From Fodinibacter sp963707895 (GTDB lineage: Bacteria > Actinomycetota > Actinomycetes > Actinomycetales > Dermatophilaceae): 64,000 bases of DNA. Positions 1-8,338 of this stretch are shown piece after piece. Each line of letters begins with the position of its first letter. Position 1 is the stretch's first letter. Both the position numbers and the translations under genes were made by a program. The notes beneath the pieces are model-generated. The model was given only the letters and a program-made list of their open reading frames with translations, made no database searches and was not told the DNA's origin. The stretch covers positions 186,001 to 250,000 of the forward strand of contig CAVPRS010000002.1 in the NCBI GenBank assembly GCA_963707895.1. Reading direction: 5' to 3'.

Positions 1-955
1 CGCTGCGCATCGCCGACACGAGGCCGGCGACCCCGAGCACCGAGTCGCCCCGGAAGTGCACCGGGTCCAGGAACTCGTCGTCGACCCGGCGGTAGATGAC
101 GTCGACCGGGCGGTCACCCTTGGTCGTGCGCATCCGCACCTGGCCGCCGACGCAGACCAGGTCGCGTCCCTCGACGAGCTCGACGCCCATCATCCGGGCC
201 AGCAGGGCGTGCTCGAAGTAGGCCGAGTTGAAGACGCCGGGGGTGAGCACGACGACCGTCGGGTCGCTGGCGCCGTCGGGCGCCGAGGCCCGCAGCGCGG
301 CGAGCAGCATCCGCGGGTAGTCGTGCACCGGGCGGATCCGCATCGTCGCGAAGGCCTCGGGGAAGACGTTGGCCATCGCGCGCCGGTTGGCGATGACGTA
401 GCTGACGCCCGAGGGCACCCGCACGTTGTCCTCGAGCACCCGGAAGGTGCCCTCCTCGTCGCGCACCAGGTCGACGCCGGCGACGTGCACCCGGACGCCG
501 TTGCTGGGCCGGATGCCCATGACCGCCCGGTGGTAGTGCTTCGAGCTCGCGATCAGTCGCCACGGGATGACGCCCTCGTGGACGGCGCGCGGGATCTCGC
601 CCTCGCGCGAGTAGATGTCGTCGAGGAAGGACTCCAGCGCGGTGACCCGTTGCACCACGCCGGAGTCGATGACCTGCCACTCGTGCGCCGAGATCACCCT
701 CGGCACGGCGTCGAGGGGGAACGGCCGCTCCTCGCCCGCGTAGTCGAAGGTGACGCCCTGGTCGAGGTAGGAGCGTGCCAGGGTGTCGGCGCGCTCCTTG
801 AGGGTGCCGGCCCGCATCGCGCGCAGCGTGTGGAACACCGGCTTGTAGGCCGTGCGCGGGGATCCGGGCTCGGACAGCATCTCGTCCCAGGCGACGCCGA
901 GCCGGTAGTCGTCGAAGAGGCCGCCGGCGTCGTCGGGTCCCGTCGGCTCGCTCAC
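1..955 (-). CDS. Circularly permuted ATP-grasp family protein, C-terminal part cut off by the window edge
   Basis: About 318 N-terminal residues are present, read from a GTG at 955. The motif EDNVRVPSGVSYV lies near residues 175-187 and is followed by IANRRAMANVFPE. These match the circularly permuted ATP-grasp proteins (old DUF404/DUF407), which often sit beside alpha-E and transglutaminase-like genes and are thought to form a peptide or amide bond; the substrate is unknown. No good Shine-Dalgarno precedes the GTG, so the exact start is uncertain. The partner genes would lie to the left, outside the window. The long plus-strand reading frame across this region is its antisense shadow. Confidence 0.8.
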   Translation of the reverse strand, partial: MSEPTGPDDAGGLFDDYRLGVAWDEMLSEPGSPRTAYKPVFHTLRAMRAGTLKERADTLARSYLDQGVTFDYAGEERPFPLDAVPRVISAHEWQVIDSGVVQRVTALESFLDDIYSREGEIPRAVHEGVIPWRLIASSKHYHRAVMGIRPSNGVRVHVAGVDLVRDEEGTFRVLEDNVRVPSGVSYVIANRRAMANVFPEAFATMRIRPVHDYPRMLLAALRASAPDGASDPTVVVLTPGVFNSAYFEHALLARMMGVELVEGRDLVCVGGQVRMRTTKGDRPVDVIYRRVDDEFLDPVHFRGDSVLGVAGLVSAMRS

Positions 956-1089
956 GTGACGAACCTATGGCCACGACGTGAACCTGTCATTCCGCCCGTG
1001 TCACCGGGAGGTTTCGCAGCAACCCGCCCGCGGCCCCTCAGGGGCGGCTGGCACGATGGGCCGCGCCGACCCCTGCGAGAGGACCCTGC

Positions 1090-1501
1090 GTGCGCACGCT
1101 GCTCAACATCATCTGGTTCGTCTTCGGCGGACTGTGGCTGGCCCTGGGCTACGCCCTGGCCGGGGTGGTCTTCTGCATCCTGATCCTCACCATCCCGCTC
1201 GGGGTGGCGTCGTTCCGGATGGCGCACTACGCCCTGTGGCCGTTCGGGCGGGCCGTGGTGCCCAAGGAGGGCGCGGGAGCCGGTGCGGTGGTGCTCAACG
1301 TCGTGTGGATCGTCCTGGCCGGGTGGTGGCTCGCCCTGATCCACGTCGTCACCGCGGTCGTCCAGGCGATCACGATCATCGGCATCCCGCTGGCCGATCG
1401 CCAACCTGAAGATGGTGCCGATCTCGCTGGTGCCCTACGGCAAGCAGATCGTGCGCACCGACTCGCTCCCGCCCGACCAGCGCCCGGCGCACTCGCTCTG
1501 A
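1090..1501 (+). pseudogene. yccF: YccF (DUF307) inner-membrane protein, frameshifted by one extra base
   Basis: The GTG at 1090 follows GAGAGGA by a few bases. The first 102 residues hold paired hydrophobic helices typical of YccF (LLNIIWFVFGGLWLALGY near the start, a second copy near residues 73-95). After GIPLA the frame breaks. Removing one G near 1396 restores IANLKMVPISLVPYGKQIV and a stop at 1499-1501, giving about 136 residues, the family's normal size. The total of 412 nt is 3n+1, as one insertion predicts. YccF is a small membrane protein of unknown function. The gene converges on recX, and a perfect 14-bp palindrome (1507-1520) lies between the two. Confidence 0.8.
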
Positions 1502-1520
1502 GCGCGGCGGTCGCGACCGC

Positions 1521-2114
1521 TCAGTCGCGCTGGTGCTCGGGCGCCTCGCGGACCGCCTCGCGCACGACCCGCATCGCGACGTCGGAGCCGTAGCCCTTGC
1601 GGGCGAGCATCCCGGCGAGCCGGCGGGTCTGAACGACCGGGTCGAGCCCGCTCATCGAGCGCAGCTTCTTGGCGACCAGCTCGCGGGCGCGGTCCTCCTC
1701 GTCGTGCGGGTCGACCTCGTCGAGCGCTGCCTGCGCGGTCTCGTCGTCGACGCCCTTGCGGCGCAGCTCGTGCGCCAGCGCCCGTCGGGCCAGGCCGCGC
1801 CCGGCCTGCTGCGAGCGGACCAGCATGCCCGCGTAGGCGACGTCGTCGACCAGCCCGACCTCCTCCATCCGGTCGAGCACGGCGGCCGCGACGTCGTCGG
1901 GGCAGTCCTTGCGGCGCAGGGCCTGCTCGAGCTGGGCACGGCTGCGGGGGGTGGCGGTGAGCTGGCGCAGCACGATCTGGCGAGCCCAGTCGTGCGGGTC
2001 GGGCTCGCTGCCCCGGGTGCGGGGGTCTGCCTCGGGGTCCGGCGGAGGAGGGGCCACGCCGGACGACCCCACCGCCCACGGGGGCGGAGGGGTCGTCGAG
2101 TCGGCGAACGGCAT
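1521..2114 (-). CDS. recX: Regulatory protein RecX
   Basis: A 197-residue protein lying 20 nt downstream of recA on the same strand, so cotranscribed with it. RecX binds RecA filaments and limits their growth and activity. The body from about residue 40 shows the tandem three-helix RecX repeats, for example residues around RSRAQLEQALRRKDCPDD, VDDVAYAGMLVRSQQ and RGLARRALAHELRRKG. The first 40 residues are Pro/Ser-rich and not conserved, so a later start is possible. The recA-recX order is the usual one in actinobacteria. Confidence 0.93.
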   Translation of the reverse strand: MPFADSTTPPPPWAVGSSGVAPPPPDPEADPRTRGSEPDPHDWARQIVLRQLTATPRSRAQLEQALRRKDCPDDVAAAVLDRMEEVGLVDDVAYAGMLVRSQQAGRGLARRALAHELRRKGVDDETAQAALDEVDPHDEEDRARELVAKKLRSMSGLDPVVQTRRLAGMLARKGYGSDVAMRVVREAVREAPEHQRD

Positions 2115-2134
2115 ACCGAGTGGTGTGGCTGGGG

Positions 2135-3229
2135 TCAGAACTCGACCGAGATCTCGGGGACGGCGGCCAGGGCGGCGTCGAGCTTGGGGACACCGATGCC
2201 CAGCTTGTCCTTGATCTTCTTCTCGAGCTCGTCGGCGAGGTCGGGGTTGTCCTTGAGGAAGACGCGGGCGTTCTCCTTGCCCTGGCCCAGCTGGTCGCCG
2301 TCCATCGTGTACCAGGCGCCGGCCTTGCGGACGAAGCCCTGCTCGACGCCCATGTCGATCAGGCCGCCCTCGCGCGAGATGCCCTGGCCGTAGAGGATGT
2401 CGAACTCGGCCTGCTTGAACGGCGGGCTCACCTTGTTCTTGACGACCTTGCAGCGGGTGCGGTTGCCGACCGCGTCGGTGCCGTCCTTGAGGGTCTCGAT
2501 GCGCCGCACGTCGAGCCGGACCGAGGCGTAGAACTTCAGCGCCTTGCCACCGGTGGTGGTCTCGGGCGAGCCGAACATGACGCCGATCTTCTCGCGCAGC
2601 TGGTTGATGAAGATCGCCGTGGTGCCGGTGGTGTTGAGGGCACCGGTGATCTTGCGCAGCGCCTGGGACATCAGCCGGGCCTGCAGGCCCACGTGGCTGT
2701 CGCCCATCTCGCCCTCGATCTCGGCGCGGGGCACGAGCGCCGCGACCGAGTCGATGACGATGATGTCGAGGGCGCCGGAGCGGATCAGCATGTCGGCGAT
2801 CTCGAGGGCCTGCTCCCCGGTGTCGGGCTGGGAGACGAGCAGGGCGTCGGTGTCGACACCGAGGGCCTTGGCGTACTCGGGGTCGAGCGCGTGCTCGGCG
2901 TCGATGAACGCCGCGATGCCGCCGGCCTTCTGCGCGTTGGCGACCGCGTGCAGCGCGACGGTGGTCTTGCCCGAGCTCTCGGGGCCGTAGATCTCGACGA
3001 CCCGGCCGCGGGGCAGCCCGCCGATGCCGAGCGCGAGGTCGAGGGCGATCGACCCGGTGGGGATGACCTCGATGGGCGGGCGGACGTCGTCGCCGAGGCG
3101 CATGACGGCACCCTTGCCGTGCTGCTTCTCGATCTGGGCCATCACCGAGGACAGCGCCTTGTCCTTCTCGTTGCCGGGGGCAGCGGCCACCGGGTTGGGC
3201 ATCACGCTTCCGCGAGCACTACCAGCCAT
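2135..3229 (-). CDS. recA: Recombinase RecA
   Basis: A 364-residue DNA-dependent ATPase for strand exchange and for activating LexA self-cleavage. Walker A is GPESSGKTT (residues 82-90) and Walker B is in LDIIVIDSVAAL (about 155-165); the DNA-binding loop region reads GALNTTGTTAIFINQLREK. The ATG at 3229 is preferred because AAGGAACAGG lies just upstream. The frame stays open 53 codons further, but that part has no RecA similarity. No intein is present. The leader is about 160 nt, starting from a promoter that contains a LexA box (3405-3420). Confidence 0.98.
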   Translation of the reverse strand: MAGSARGSVMPNPVAAAPGNEKDKALSSVMAQIEKQHGKGAVMRLGDDVRPPIEVIPTGSIALDLALGIGGLPRGRVVEIYGPESSGKTTVALHAVANAQKAGGIAAFIDAEHALDPEYAKALGVDTDALLVSQPDTGEQALEIADMLIRSGALDIIVIDSVAALVPRAEIEGEMGDSHVGLQARLMSQALRKITGALNTTGTTAIFINQLREKIGVMFGSPETTTGGKALKFYASVRLDVRRIETLKDGTDAVGNRTRCKVVKNKVSPPFKQAEFDILYGQGISREGGLIDMGVEQGFVRKAGAWYTMDGDQLGQGKENARVFLKDNPDLADELEKKIKDKLGIGVPKLDAALAAVPEISVEF

Positions 3230-3397
3230 GTCACACCTGTTCCTTCGTGTCGTGCAGCGAGCGCGCCCACCGGCGACCAGCTCTCGCCGTCGGTCTCGTC
3301 GCGAGGTCTGGTCAGACGCTAGGCGACGGCACCGACAGCGGTCACGGGCTGCCGTGGGCCTGTGGACGAGTGCTGTCGGGGGCGCCACCTGTGGACG

Positions 3398-3403
3398 ACC
3401 CTA
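3398..3403 (-). promoter_or_regulatory. recA promoter -10 (TAGGGT on the minus strand)
   Basis: TANNNT box one base downstream of the LexA box on the minus strand. It predicts a transcript start near 3391 and a leader of about 160 nt before recA. Confidence 0.55.
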
Positions 3404-3404
3404 G

Positions 3405-3420
3405 CCGAACACGTGTTCGA
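3405..3420 (-). promoter_or_regulatory. LexA (SOS) box of recA
   Basis: On the minus strand TCGAAC-ACGT-GTTCGG, 11 of 12 arm bases matching the actinobacterial SOS box TCGAAC-N4-GTTCGA. It ends one base before the -10, so bound LexA would block RNA polymerase. The only other candidate I saw in the window is upstream of the DUF222 gene, with the same spacing. Confidence 0.85.
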
Positions 3421-3452
3421 CGTGGCGGCGCGACACGCGGCACGCCGACGAC

Positions 3453-4400
3453 CTACGCCGAGGGCACCGCGACCCCCCACATCGCGGCGACGTGCCGGGC
3501 ATCGGTCCCGCAGCAGCCGCCGACGACACGCAGGTCGGGCAGCAGTGCGGCGAGGCCGGTCTGGTCGTGCGCGAGCGCCACGGGGTCGCCCTCGTCGAGC
3601 TCCTCGGCGGCGTCGAGCTCGGCGTGGCTGAGGGCCGACGCGTTGACCCGGGTGCCACCGATCCGCCCGAGCCAGGGACCCGCATCCGCCAGTCCGGCGG
3701 CCACGTGCGAGGGGTGGGCGCAGTTGACCACGAACCAGTCGGGTGGAGCCGCCTCGTCGACCGCCTCGACGGCGGCACGCAGGGCGGTGCCGTCGGGCAG
3801 CCGCCCGTCGGTCTCGACGGTGAACCCCACCGACACCGGCAGCCCGGCCTCGCGGGCCGCCAGCACGATGCCGACCGCCTCGCTGACCGTGGTGATGGTG
3901 AGGGCGGTGACGAGGTCGGCCCCCTCGTCGGCGAACACCTGCACCTGCGGGAGGTGGTAGTCGCGGGCCTCCCACGGGTCGACCGCGTCGCCCGCGACGT
4001 AGCCGTCACCGCGCGGGCCGACCAGGCCGGCCACCACGACGTCCGGCACGTCGTCGGAGAACTGCTCCGCGAGGGCCGCCACGAAGTGCACGGCGTCGGC
4101 GTTTGCCTCGGCGAGACCGTCGGCCCCGACCCCGAGCTTCGCGCCCCAGTCGTGGTTGGCGCGCCAGGTCGGCGTCTCGAGGAACAGCCCGGCACCAGCC
4201 GCCGAGGCGATGCCGGCGTACGCGGCGTAGTACGACGCGAGCAGGTCGCGCCCCTTGGGGTCGACGAGGAGCGGGAAGGCCGCGAACTCGGCCAGCTCCA
4301 CGCCGTGGTGGAAGATCAGGTCGGTCTCGATCCCTCCGTCGGTGACGTAGCCCGGCAGGGCCGGGTCCGGTGTCCAGGACGGCCGCCCACGATCGCTCAT
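3453..4400 (-). CDS. Homocysteine S-methyltransferase family protein
   Basis: A 315-residue (beta/alpha)8 barrel of the type that moves a methyl group from S-methylmethionine or a similar donor to homocysteine. The zinc ligands are visible: a Cys in FVVNCAHPSH and the Cys pair in VVGGCCGTDARH (residues 296-297). The N-terminal motif DGGIETDLIF replaces the usual DGGMGTEL. Length is normal. Upstream, CAGACT sits 6 nt before the ATG, a weak leaderless-type promoter. With the ABC exporter behind it, the gene separates recA from DUF3046, which usually adjoins recA in related genomes (family knowledge). The methyl donor cannot be named from sequence. Confidence 0.85.
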   Translation of the reverse strand: MSDRGRPSWTPDPALPGYVTDGGIETDLIFHHGVELAEFAAFPLLVDPKGRDLLASYYAAYAGIASAAGAGLFLETPTWRANHDWGAKLGVGADGLAEANADAVHFVAALAEQFSDDVPDVVVAGLVGPRGDGYVAGDAVDPWEARDYHLPQVQVFADEGADLVTALTITTVSEAVGIVLAAREAGLPVSVGFTVETDGRLPDGTALRAAVEAVDEAAPPDWFVVNCAHPSHVAAGLADAGPWLGRIGGTRVNASALSHAELDAAEELDEGDPVALAHDQTGLAALLPDLRVVGGCCGTDARHVAAMWGVAVPSA

Positions 4401-4449
4401 CGAGCAAGTCTGCCGTGGAGCCGGCGACCAGGTCGACCCCTGTCGAGGG

Positions 4450-5268
4450 TCAGGTCAGCAGCAGCTTCTCGATCCGCCGCGACGCCCCGACGATGCCGAT
4501 GACGCCGAGCACCGCGAGGTAGGCGACGTGGCCGAGCAGCGACCAGCTCACCTCGCCCAGCATCAGCGCCCGTTCGAGAGCGACGCCCTGGTAGAGCGGC
4601 GTGGCCCCGACCACCCACTGCAGCGAGGGCGGGTAGGTCGACAGCGGGAAGAACGTCGCGGAGAAGAGGAACATCGGCTGGATCGCCAGGGTGACGTAGT
4701 CGAAGTGCTGCCAGCTCTTCATGTACGTGGTGGCGAACATGCCGATCGCGCCGAAGGCGAGCCCGATGAGGACCGCGGCCGGCACGGCGAGCAGCGCCCA
4801 CCACGACTGGACCAGGCCGGCGACGAGCGCGACGACGAGGAACATCGCCGAGTAGAGCGCGCCCCGCATCAGTGACCAGGTGATCTCGCCGACGGCGATG
4901 TCGCGGGGGCCGATCGGCGTCGCCAGCAGGGCGTCGTAGAGCCGCTGGTACTTCAGCTTGAAGAACACGTTGTAGGTGCTGTCGGCGATGGCCCCGTTCA
5001 TCGCCGACGAGGCGAGCAGCGCCGGCGCGACGAAGGCCGCGTAGGGCACCGTCTTCCCGCCGTCGGTGGTGACGTCGCCGACGAGCGTGCCGAGGCCGAC
5101 GCCGATGGAGAACAGGTAGAACACCGGCTCGACGAAGCCGCTGAGCAGCAGCAGCCAGGCCCGGCGGAAGGCCGTCATGTTCCGCCCGACCACGTGCCGG
5201 GCCAACCCCAGCCCCGCGGGGAACGGCAGCGAGCGCGAGGCGCGCGCGGCGGTCTGCACGGCGCTCAC
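4450..5268 (-). CDS. ABC-2 type transporter permease (second of two)
   Basis: 272 residues with six predicted membrane helices and the ABC-2 layout; the conserved loop before the last helices reads QPMFLFSATFFPLSTYP. The GTG start at 5268 overlaps the stop of the preceding permease by 4 nt (GTGA), so translation is coupled. Together with the sister permease and the ATPase at 6116-7045 it forms a heteromeric exporter of the NodJ/DrrB type, commonly linked to antibiotic, polyketide or glycan export. The substrate is not evident. Confidence 0.88.
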   Translation of the reverse strand: MSAVQTAARASRSLPFPAGLGLARHVVGRNMTAFRRAWLLLLSGFVEPVFYLFSIGVGLGTLVGDVTTDGGKTVPYAAFVAPALLASSAMNGAIADSTYNVFFKLKYQRLYDALLATPIGPRDIAVGEITWSLMRGALYSAMFLVVALVAGLVQSWWALLAVPAAVLIGLAFGAIGMFATTYMKSWQHFDYVTLAIQPMFLFSATFFPLSTYPPSLQWVVGATPLYQGVALERALMLGEVSWSLLGHVAYLAVLGVIGIVGASRRIEKLLLT

Positions 5269-6116
5269 GAGACCAGCCTCCGGGTGAACGAGCGGCGGGC
5301 GAGCACCCAGCCGACCCCCACGTAGAGCAGGAGCACAGCCAGGTGCACCACACCGAGCCATCCGGGTGCGGTGCCGGTGGAGGCGTCGCGGGAGAGCTCG
5401 ACGCCGTGCCACAGCGGGGTCACCCAGGCGAGCGGCTGCATCCACACGGGCAGCTGGTCGACGGGGAAGAACGTCCCGGAGAACAGCATCAGGGGCGTGA
5501 CGACGAACCGGAACAGGATGCTGAAACCGTTGTCGTTGTCGAGCCGGGCGGAGAGGGCGAAGGTGGGCACGGCGAAGGCGAGGCCGGTGAGCACGGCGAC
5601 CGGGACGGCCAGCACCACCCACCACGAGGCGAACGCGCCGAACGGTGCCGCGACGACCACGAAGATCAGCGCCCCGGTGAAGAGGTGGAACGCGACGACG
5701 GCGAGGTGACCACCGAGCACCTCGACGACCCGCAGCGGCGTGGCGAGCATCGCGGCGTACATCTGGTTCCACTTGATGTAGCCCATGACCGCGTAGGTCG
5801 ACTCGCCGAAGGCGGTCATCATCGCCTGCATCGCGAGGATGCCGGGCACGACGAACTGCAGGTACGGCAGGCCGTCGACGCCTCCGGCGCTCTCGTCGAC
5901 GAGCGCCCCCAGGCCCAGGCCCATCGACAGCAGGAAGAACAGCGGCGACAGGAAGCGACCGATGATCGAGCCGCGCCAGGTGCGTCGGTAGACGAGGAAG
6001 TGGTGGGCCATGACCGACCCCAGCCGCTCGGGCGTGGTCGTGGGGCGGCGCGCCCCGAAGCCCAGGCGGCCGCTCGGCGTGCGCGGGGAGACCCGCTCGG
6101 GCGTCTGCGTGCTCAT
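5265..6116 (-). CDS. ABC-2 type transporter permease (first of two)
   Basis: 283 residues with a soluble N-terminal tail (about 35 residues) and then six membrane helices. It carries the same signature loop as its neighbour, TPLMLFSGTFFPVDQLP. The two permeases look like old duplicates, and shared stretches such as LSTYP/VDQLP allow alignment by eye. The ATG overlaps the ATPase stop by one base (TGATG). It is the inner-membrane half-transporter of the exporter. Confidence 0.88.
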   Translation of the reverse strand: MSTQTPERVSPRTPSGRLGFGARRPTTTPERLGSVMAHHFLVYRRTWRGSIIGRFLSPLFFLLSMGLGLGALVDESAGGVDGLPYLQFVVPGILAMQAMMTAFGESTYAVMGYIKWNQMYAAMLATPLRVVEVLGGHLAVVAFHLFTGALIFVVVAAPFGAFASWWVVLAVPVAVLTGLAFAVPTFALSARLDNDNGFSILFRFVVTPLMLFSGTFFPVDQLPVWMQPLAWVTPLWHGVELSRDASTGTAPGWLGVVHLAVLLLYVGVGWVLARRSFTRRLVS

Positions 6117-7045
6117 CAGTCGACCAGGCTGCGGCCGGTGAGGTGGAGGAAGACGTCCTCCAGCGTCGAGCGACGCACGAGCGACGACAACGGCTGGACG
6201 CCGCGGGCGTGCACGCTGGCGAGCGCGGTGTCGCCGTCGTGGGCGTAGACGAGCAGCCGGTCGGGCAGCACCTCGAGCCGCTCCCCCACCCCGGTGACCG
6301 CGTCGACGTGCTGCTCCTGCTCGTCGGGGTCGAAGCGCAGCTCGAGCACCTCACGGGTCGAGTGCTCCTCGATGAGCGCGCGCGGGCTGCCCTCGGCGAC
6401 GATGCGGCCGTGGTCCATGACGACGAGCCGGTCGCACAGCTGCTCGGCCTCGTCCATGTAGTGCGTCGTGACGATGAGGGTGACGCCCTCGCGCTTGAGC
6501 CGGAAGAGCCTGTCCCACAACACGTGCCGCGCCTGGGGGTCGAGGCCGGTCGTGGGCTCGTCGAGCAGGAGCACCTCGGGGTCGTTCATCAGGCTGCGCG
6601 CGATGGTGAGCCGGCGCTTCATCCCCCCGCTGAGCGGCTCGACCCGGTCGTGGCGCCGCTCGGTGAGCTGTGCGAACGCGAGCAGCTCGTCGGCGCGCGT
6701 GCGCACCTCGTGGCGGCTCAGCCCGAAGAAGCGGCCGTAGACCCAGAGGTTCTCCTCGACCGAGAGGTCCTCGTCGAGGATGTCGTTCTGCGGGCACACG
6801 CCCAGCCGGGCCCGGATCGCCGGGCCGTCGGATGCCGGGTCGAGCCCGAGGATGGTCAGCTCGCCGCCGGTGACCGGCGAGACGCAGCCGACCATGCGCA
6901 TGGTGCTCGACTTGCCGGCGCCGTTGGGGCCGAGGAAGCCGAAGGCCTCGCCGCGGCGGACGTCGACGTCGATGCCGTCGACTGCCGTGAAGTCGCCGAA
7001 CCGCTTGGTCAGCCCCCGCGCCCGCACCAGGATGTCGTCGCCCAC
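6116..7045 (-). CDS. ABC transporter ATP-binding protein (NodI/DrrA-like)
   Basis: Powers the adjacent ABC-2 permeases. From the GTG at 7045 (309 aa), Walker A GPNGAGKS is at residues 39-46, signature LSGGMK at 138-143 and Walker B LLLDEPTTG at 159-167, followed by the H-loop in TTHYMDEAE. The C-terminal 80 residues are the accessory domain of DrrA-type ATPases. GTG 7045 is chosen because TAGGGT lies 7 nt upstream, the leaderless pattern seen all over this window; an in-frame ATG at 7075 would lie upstream of that promoter. First gene of a three-gene operon. Confidence 0.9.
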   Translation of the reverse strand: MGDDILVRARGLTKRFGDFTAVDGIDVDVRRGEAFGFLGPNGAGKSSTMRMVGCVSPVTGGELTILGLDPASDGPAIRARLGVCPQNDILDEDLSVEENLWVYGRFFGLSRHEVRTRADELLAFAQLTERRHDRVEPLSGGMKRRLTIARSLMNDPEVLLLDEPTTGLDPQARHVLWDRLFRLKREGVTLIVTTHYMDEAEQLCDRLVVMDHGRIVAEGSPRALIEEHSTREVLELRFDPDEQEQHVDAVTGVGERLEVLPDRLLVYAHDGDTALASVHARGVQPLSSLVRRSTLEDVFLHLTGRSLVD

Positions 7046-7052
7046 CGCACGG

Positions 7053-7058
7053 ACCCTA
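7053..7058 (-). promoter_or_regulatory. -10 box of the ABC exporter operon
   Basis: TAGGGT on the minus strand, 7 nt before GTG 7045. Supports leaderless transcription and decides the start codon. Confidence 0.6.
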
Positions 7059-7091
7059 GTCGAGGGCGCCGACATGCTCCACGGGGTTTGC

Positions 7092-7313
7092 TCAGCCGCG
7101 CGGTGGCTTGTCGAGGCCGTGCCGCCGGTTCTCGGGCACGTCCATCGCGTCGCACAGCGCCAGCCAGACGTCGCGCGGCGGCAGCCCGGCCTCGAGCGCC
7201 TCCACCGCGGTGCGGCCCCCGAGCACGGACATGTGGGTGGAGCCGGCGAGCGAGTGCGCGTACGCCGCACCGAACTCGTCCTCGGCAAGGGCCCAGAACC
7301 GTGAGACGCGCAT
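7092..7313 (-). CDS. DUF3046 family protein
   Basis: 73 residues, complete: starts MRVSRFWALAEDEFGAAYAH and carries the family core GRTAVEALEAGLPPRDVW and LCDAMDVPENRR. The family is actinobacterial, of unknown function, and usually encoded next to recA. Here a homocysteine methyltransferase and an ABC exporter (about 3.6 kb) lie between it and recA. It is divergent from aguB. TACGAT lies 6 nt before the ATG. Confidence 0.85.
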   Translation of the reverse strand: MRVSRFWALAEDEFGAAYAHSLAGSTHMSVLGGRTAVEALEAGLPPRDVWLALCDAMDVPENRRHGLDKPPRG

Positions 7314-7319
7314 GGCCGG

Positions 7320-7325
7320 ATCGTA
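7320..7325 (-). promoter_or_regulatory. -10 box of the DUF3046 gene
   Basis: TACGAT on the minus strand, 6 nt before ATG 7313; leaderless arrangement. Confidence 0.55.
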
Positions 7326-7367
7326 TGCCGTGCCGTCACCCCCATCCGCCACCGGCATACTGGCCCG

Positions 7368-8336
7368 ATGCGCCTGATCACCGCCGCTGAGGTGCCCGCC
7401 TCGCCTGCCCGCGTCCACGCGCCGACCGCGCCCCCGGTGCGGGTCGGCCTCGTCCAGCACGCCTGGGACGCCGACGCCGACCGGTTGCGCGCGACCCTCC
7501 TCGACGGCATCCGCACGGCGGCCGACGAGGGCGCCCGCATCGTCTTCCTCCCCGAGCTCACCCTCTCGCGCTACCCCGCCGACGCGCTGCCGTCCGGGCG
7601 GCCCGACACCACGGCCGAGTCGCTCGAGGACGGGCCGACGGTGACCTTCGCGCGCGAGGCCGCCGCGGCGTCCGGGGTCCTCGTGCACGCGTCGCTCTAC
7701 GAGCGGGCTCCCGCCCCCGACGGCACCGACGACGGGCTGGGCTTCAACACCGCTGTGCTCGTCGCGCCGAGCGGCGAGGTCGTGGCGCGCACCCGCAAGA
7801 CGCACATCCCGGTGACCGCGGGCTACTACGAGGACAAGTACTTCCGTCAGGGCCCGCCCGACGACGCCTACCCGGTCTACGACCTCGCCGACCCCGGACT
7901 GCGCCTGGGGATGCCGACCTGCTGGGACGAGTGGTTCCCCGAGGTCGCCCGCGCCTACGGCCTGGCCGGTGCCCAGGTGCTCGTCTACCCGACCGCCATC
8001 GGCAGCGAGCCCGACCACCCCGACTTCGACACCCAGCCGCTGTGGCAGCACACCATCGTCGGGCACGCCATCGCCAACGGGCTCTTCGTCGTGGTGCCCA
8101 ACCGCTACGGCACCGAGGGCCTCATCACGTTCTACGGGTCGTCGTTCATCGCCGACCCGTACGGTCGCGTGCTCGTGCAGGCACCGAGGGACGAGGCGGC
8201 CGTGCTCGTCGCCGACCTCGACCTCGCCCAGGGCCGCGACTGGATCGACCTCTTCCCGTTCCTGTCGACGCGCCGTCCCGACTCCTACGCCGCGCTCACC
8301 GCCCCGACCCGGCCCGAGCACCAGCGGGAGGTCTGA
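7368..8336 (+). CDS. aguB: N-carbamoylputrescine amidase
   Basis: A 322-residue nitrilase-superfamily hydrolase: N-carbamoylputrescine to putrescine, CO2 and ammonia. The Glu-Lys-Cys triad is visible: E63 in FLPELTL, K144 in RKTHIP and C185 in MPTCWDEWF. The loop GYYEDKYF is typical of the plant/bacterial AguB group. The next gene, agmatine deiminase, makes its substrate and starts 3 nt after the stop, so they form an operon. There is no Shine-Dalgarno; CATACT lies 6 nt before the ATG, again of leaderless type. The first 22 residues before VRVGLVQ are an unconserved extension. Confidence 0.93.
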   Translation: MRLITAAEVPASPARVHAPTAPPVRVGLVQHAWDADADRLRATLLDGIRTAADEGARIVFLPELTLSRYPADALPSGRPDTTAESLEDGPTVTFAREAAAASGVLVHASLYERAPAPDGTDDGLGFNTAVLVAPSGEVVARTRKTHIPVTAGYYEDKYFRQGPPDDAYPVYDLADPGLRLGMPTCWDEWFPEVARAYGLAGAQVLVYPTAIGSEPDHPDFDTQPLWQHTIVGHAIANGLFVVVPNRYGTEGLITFYGSSFIADPYGRVLVQAPRDEAAVLVADLDLAQGRDWIDLFPFLSTRRPDSYAALTAPTRPEHQREV

Positions 8337-8338
8337 CC

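Noticed and set aside
2785..3111. Small reading frames inside recA
   Set aside because: Out-of-frame shadows rich in Ser/Arg/Pro.
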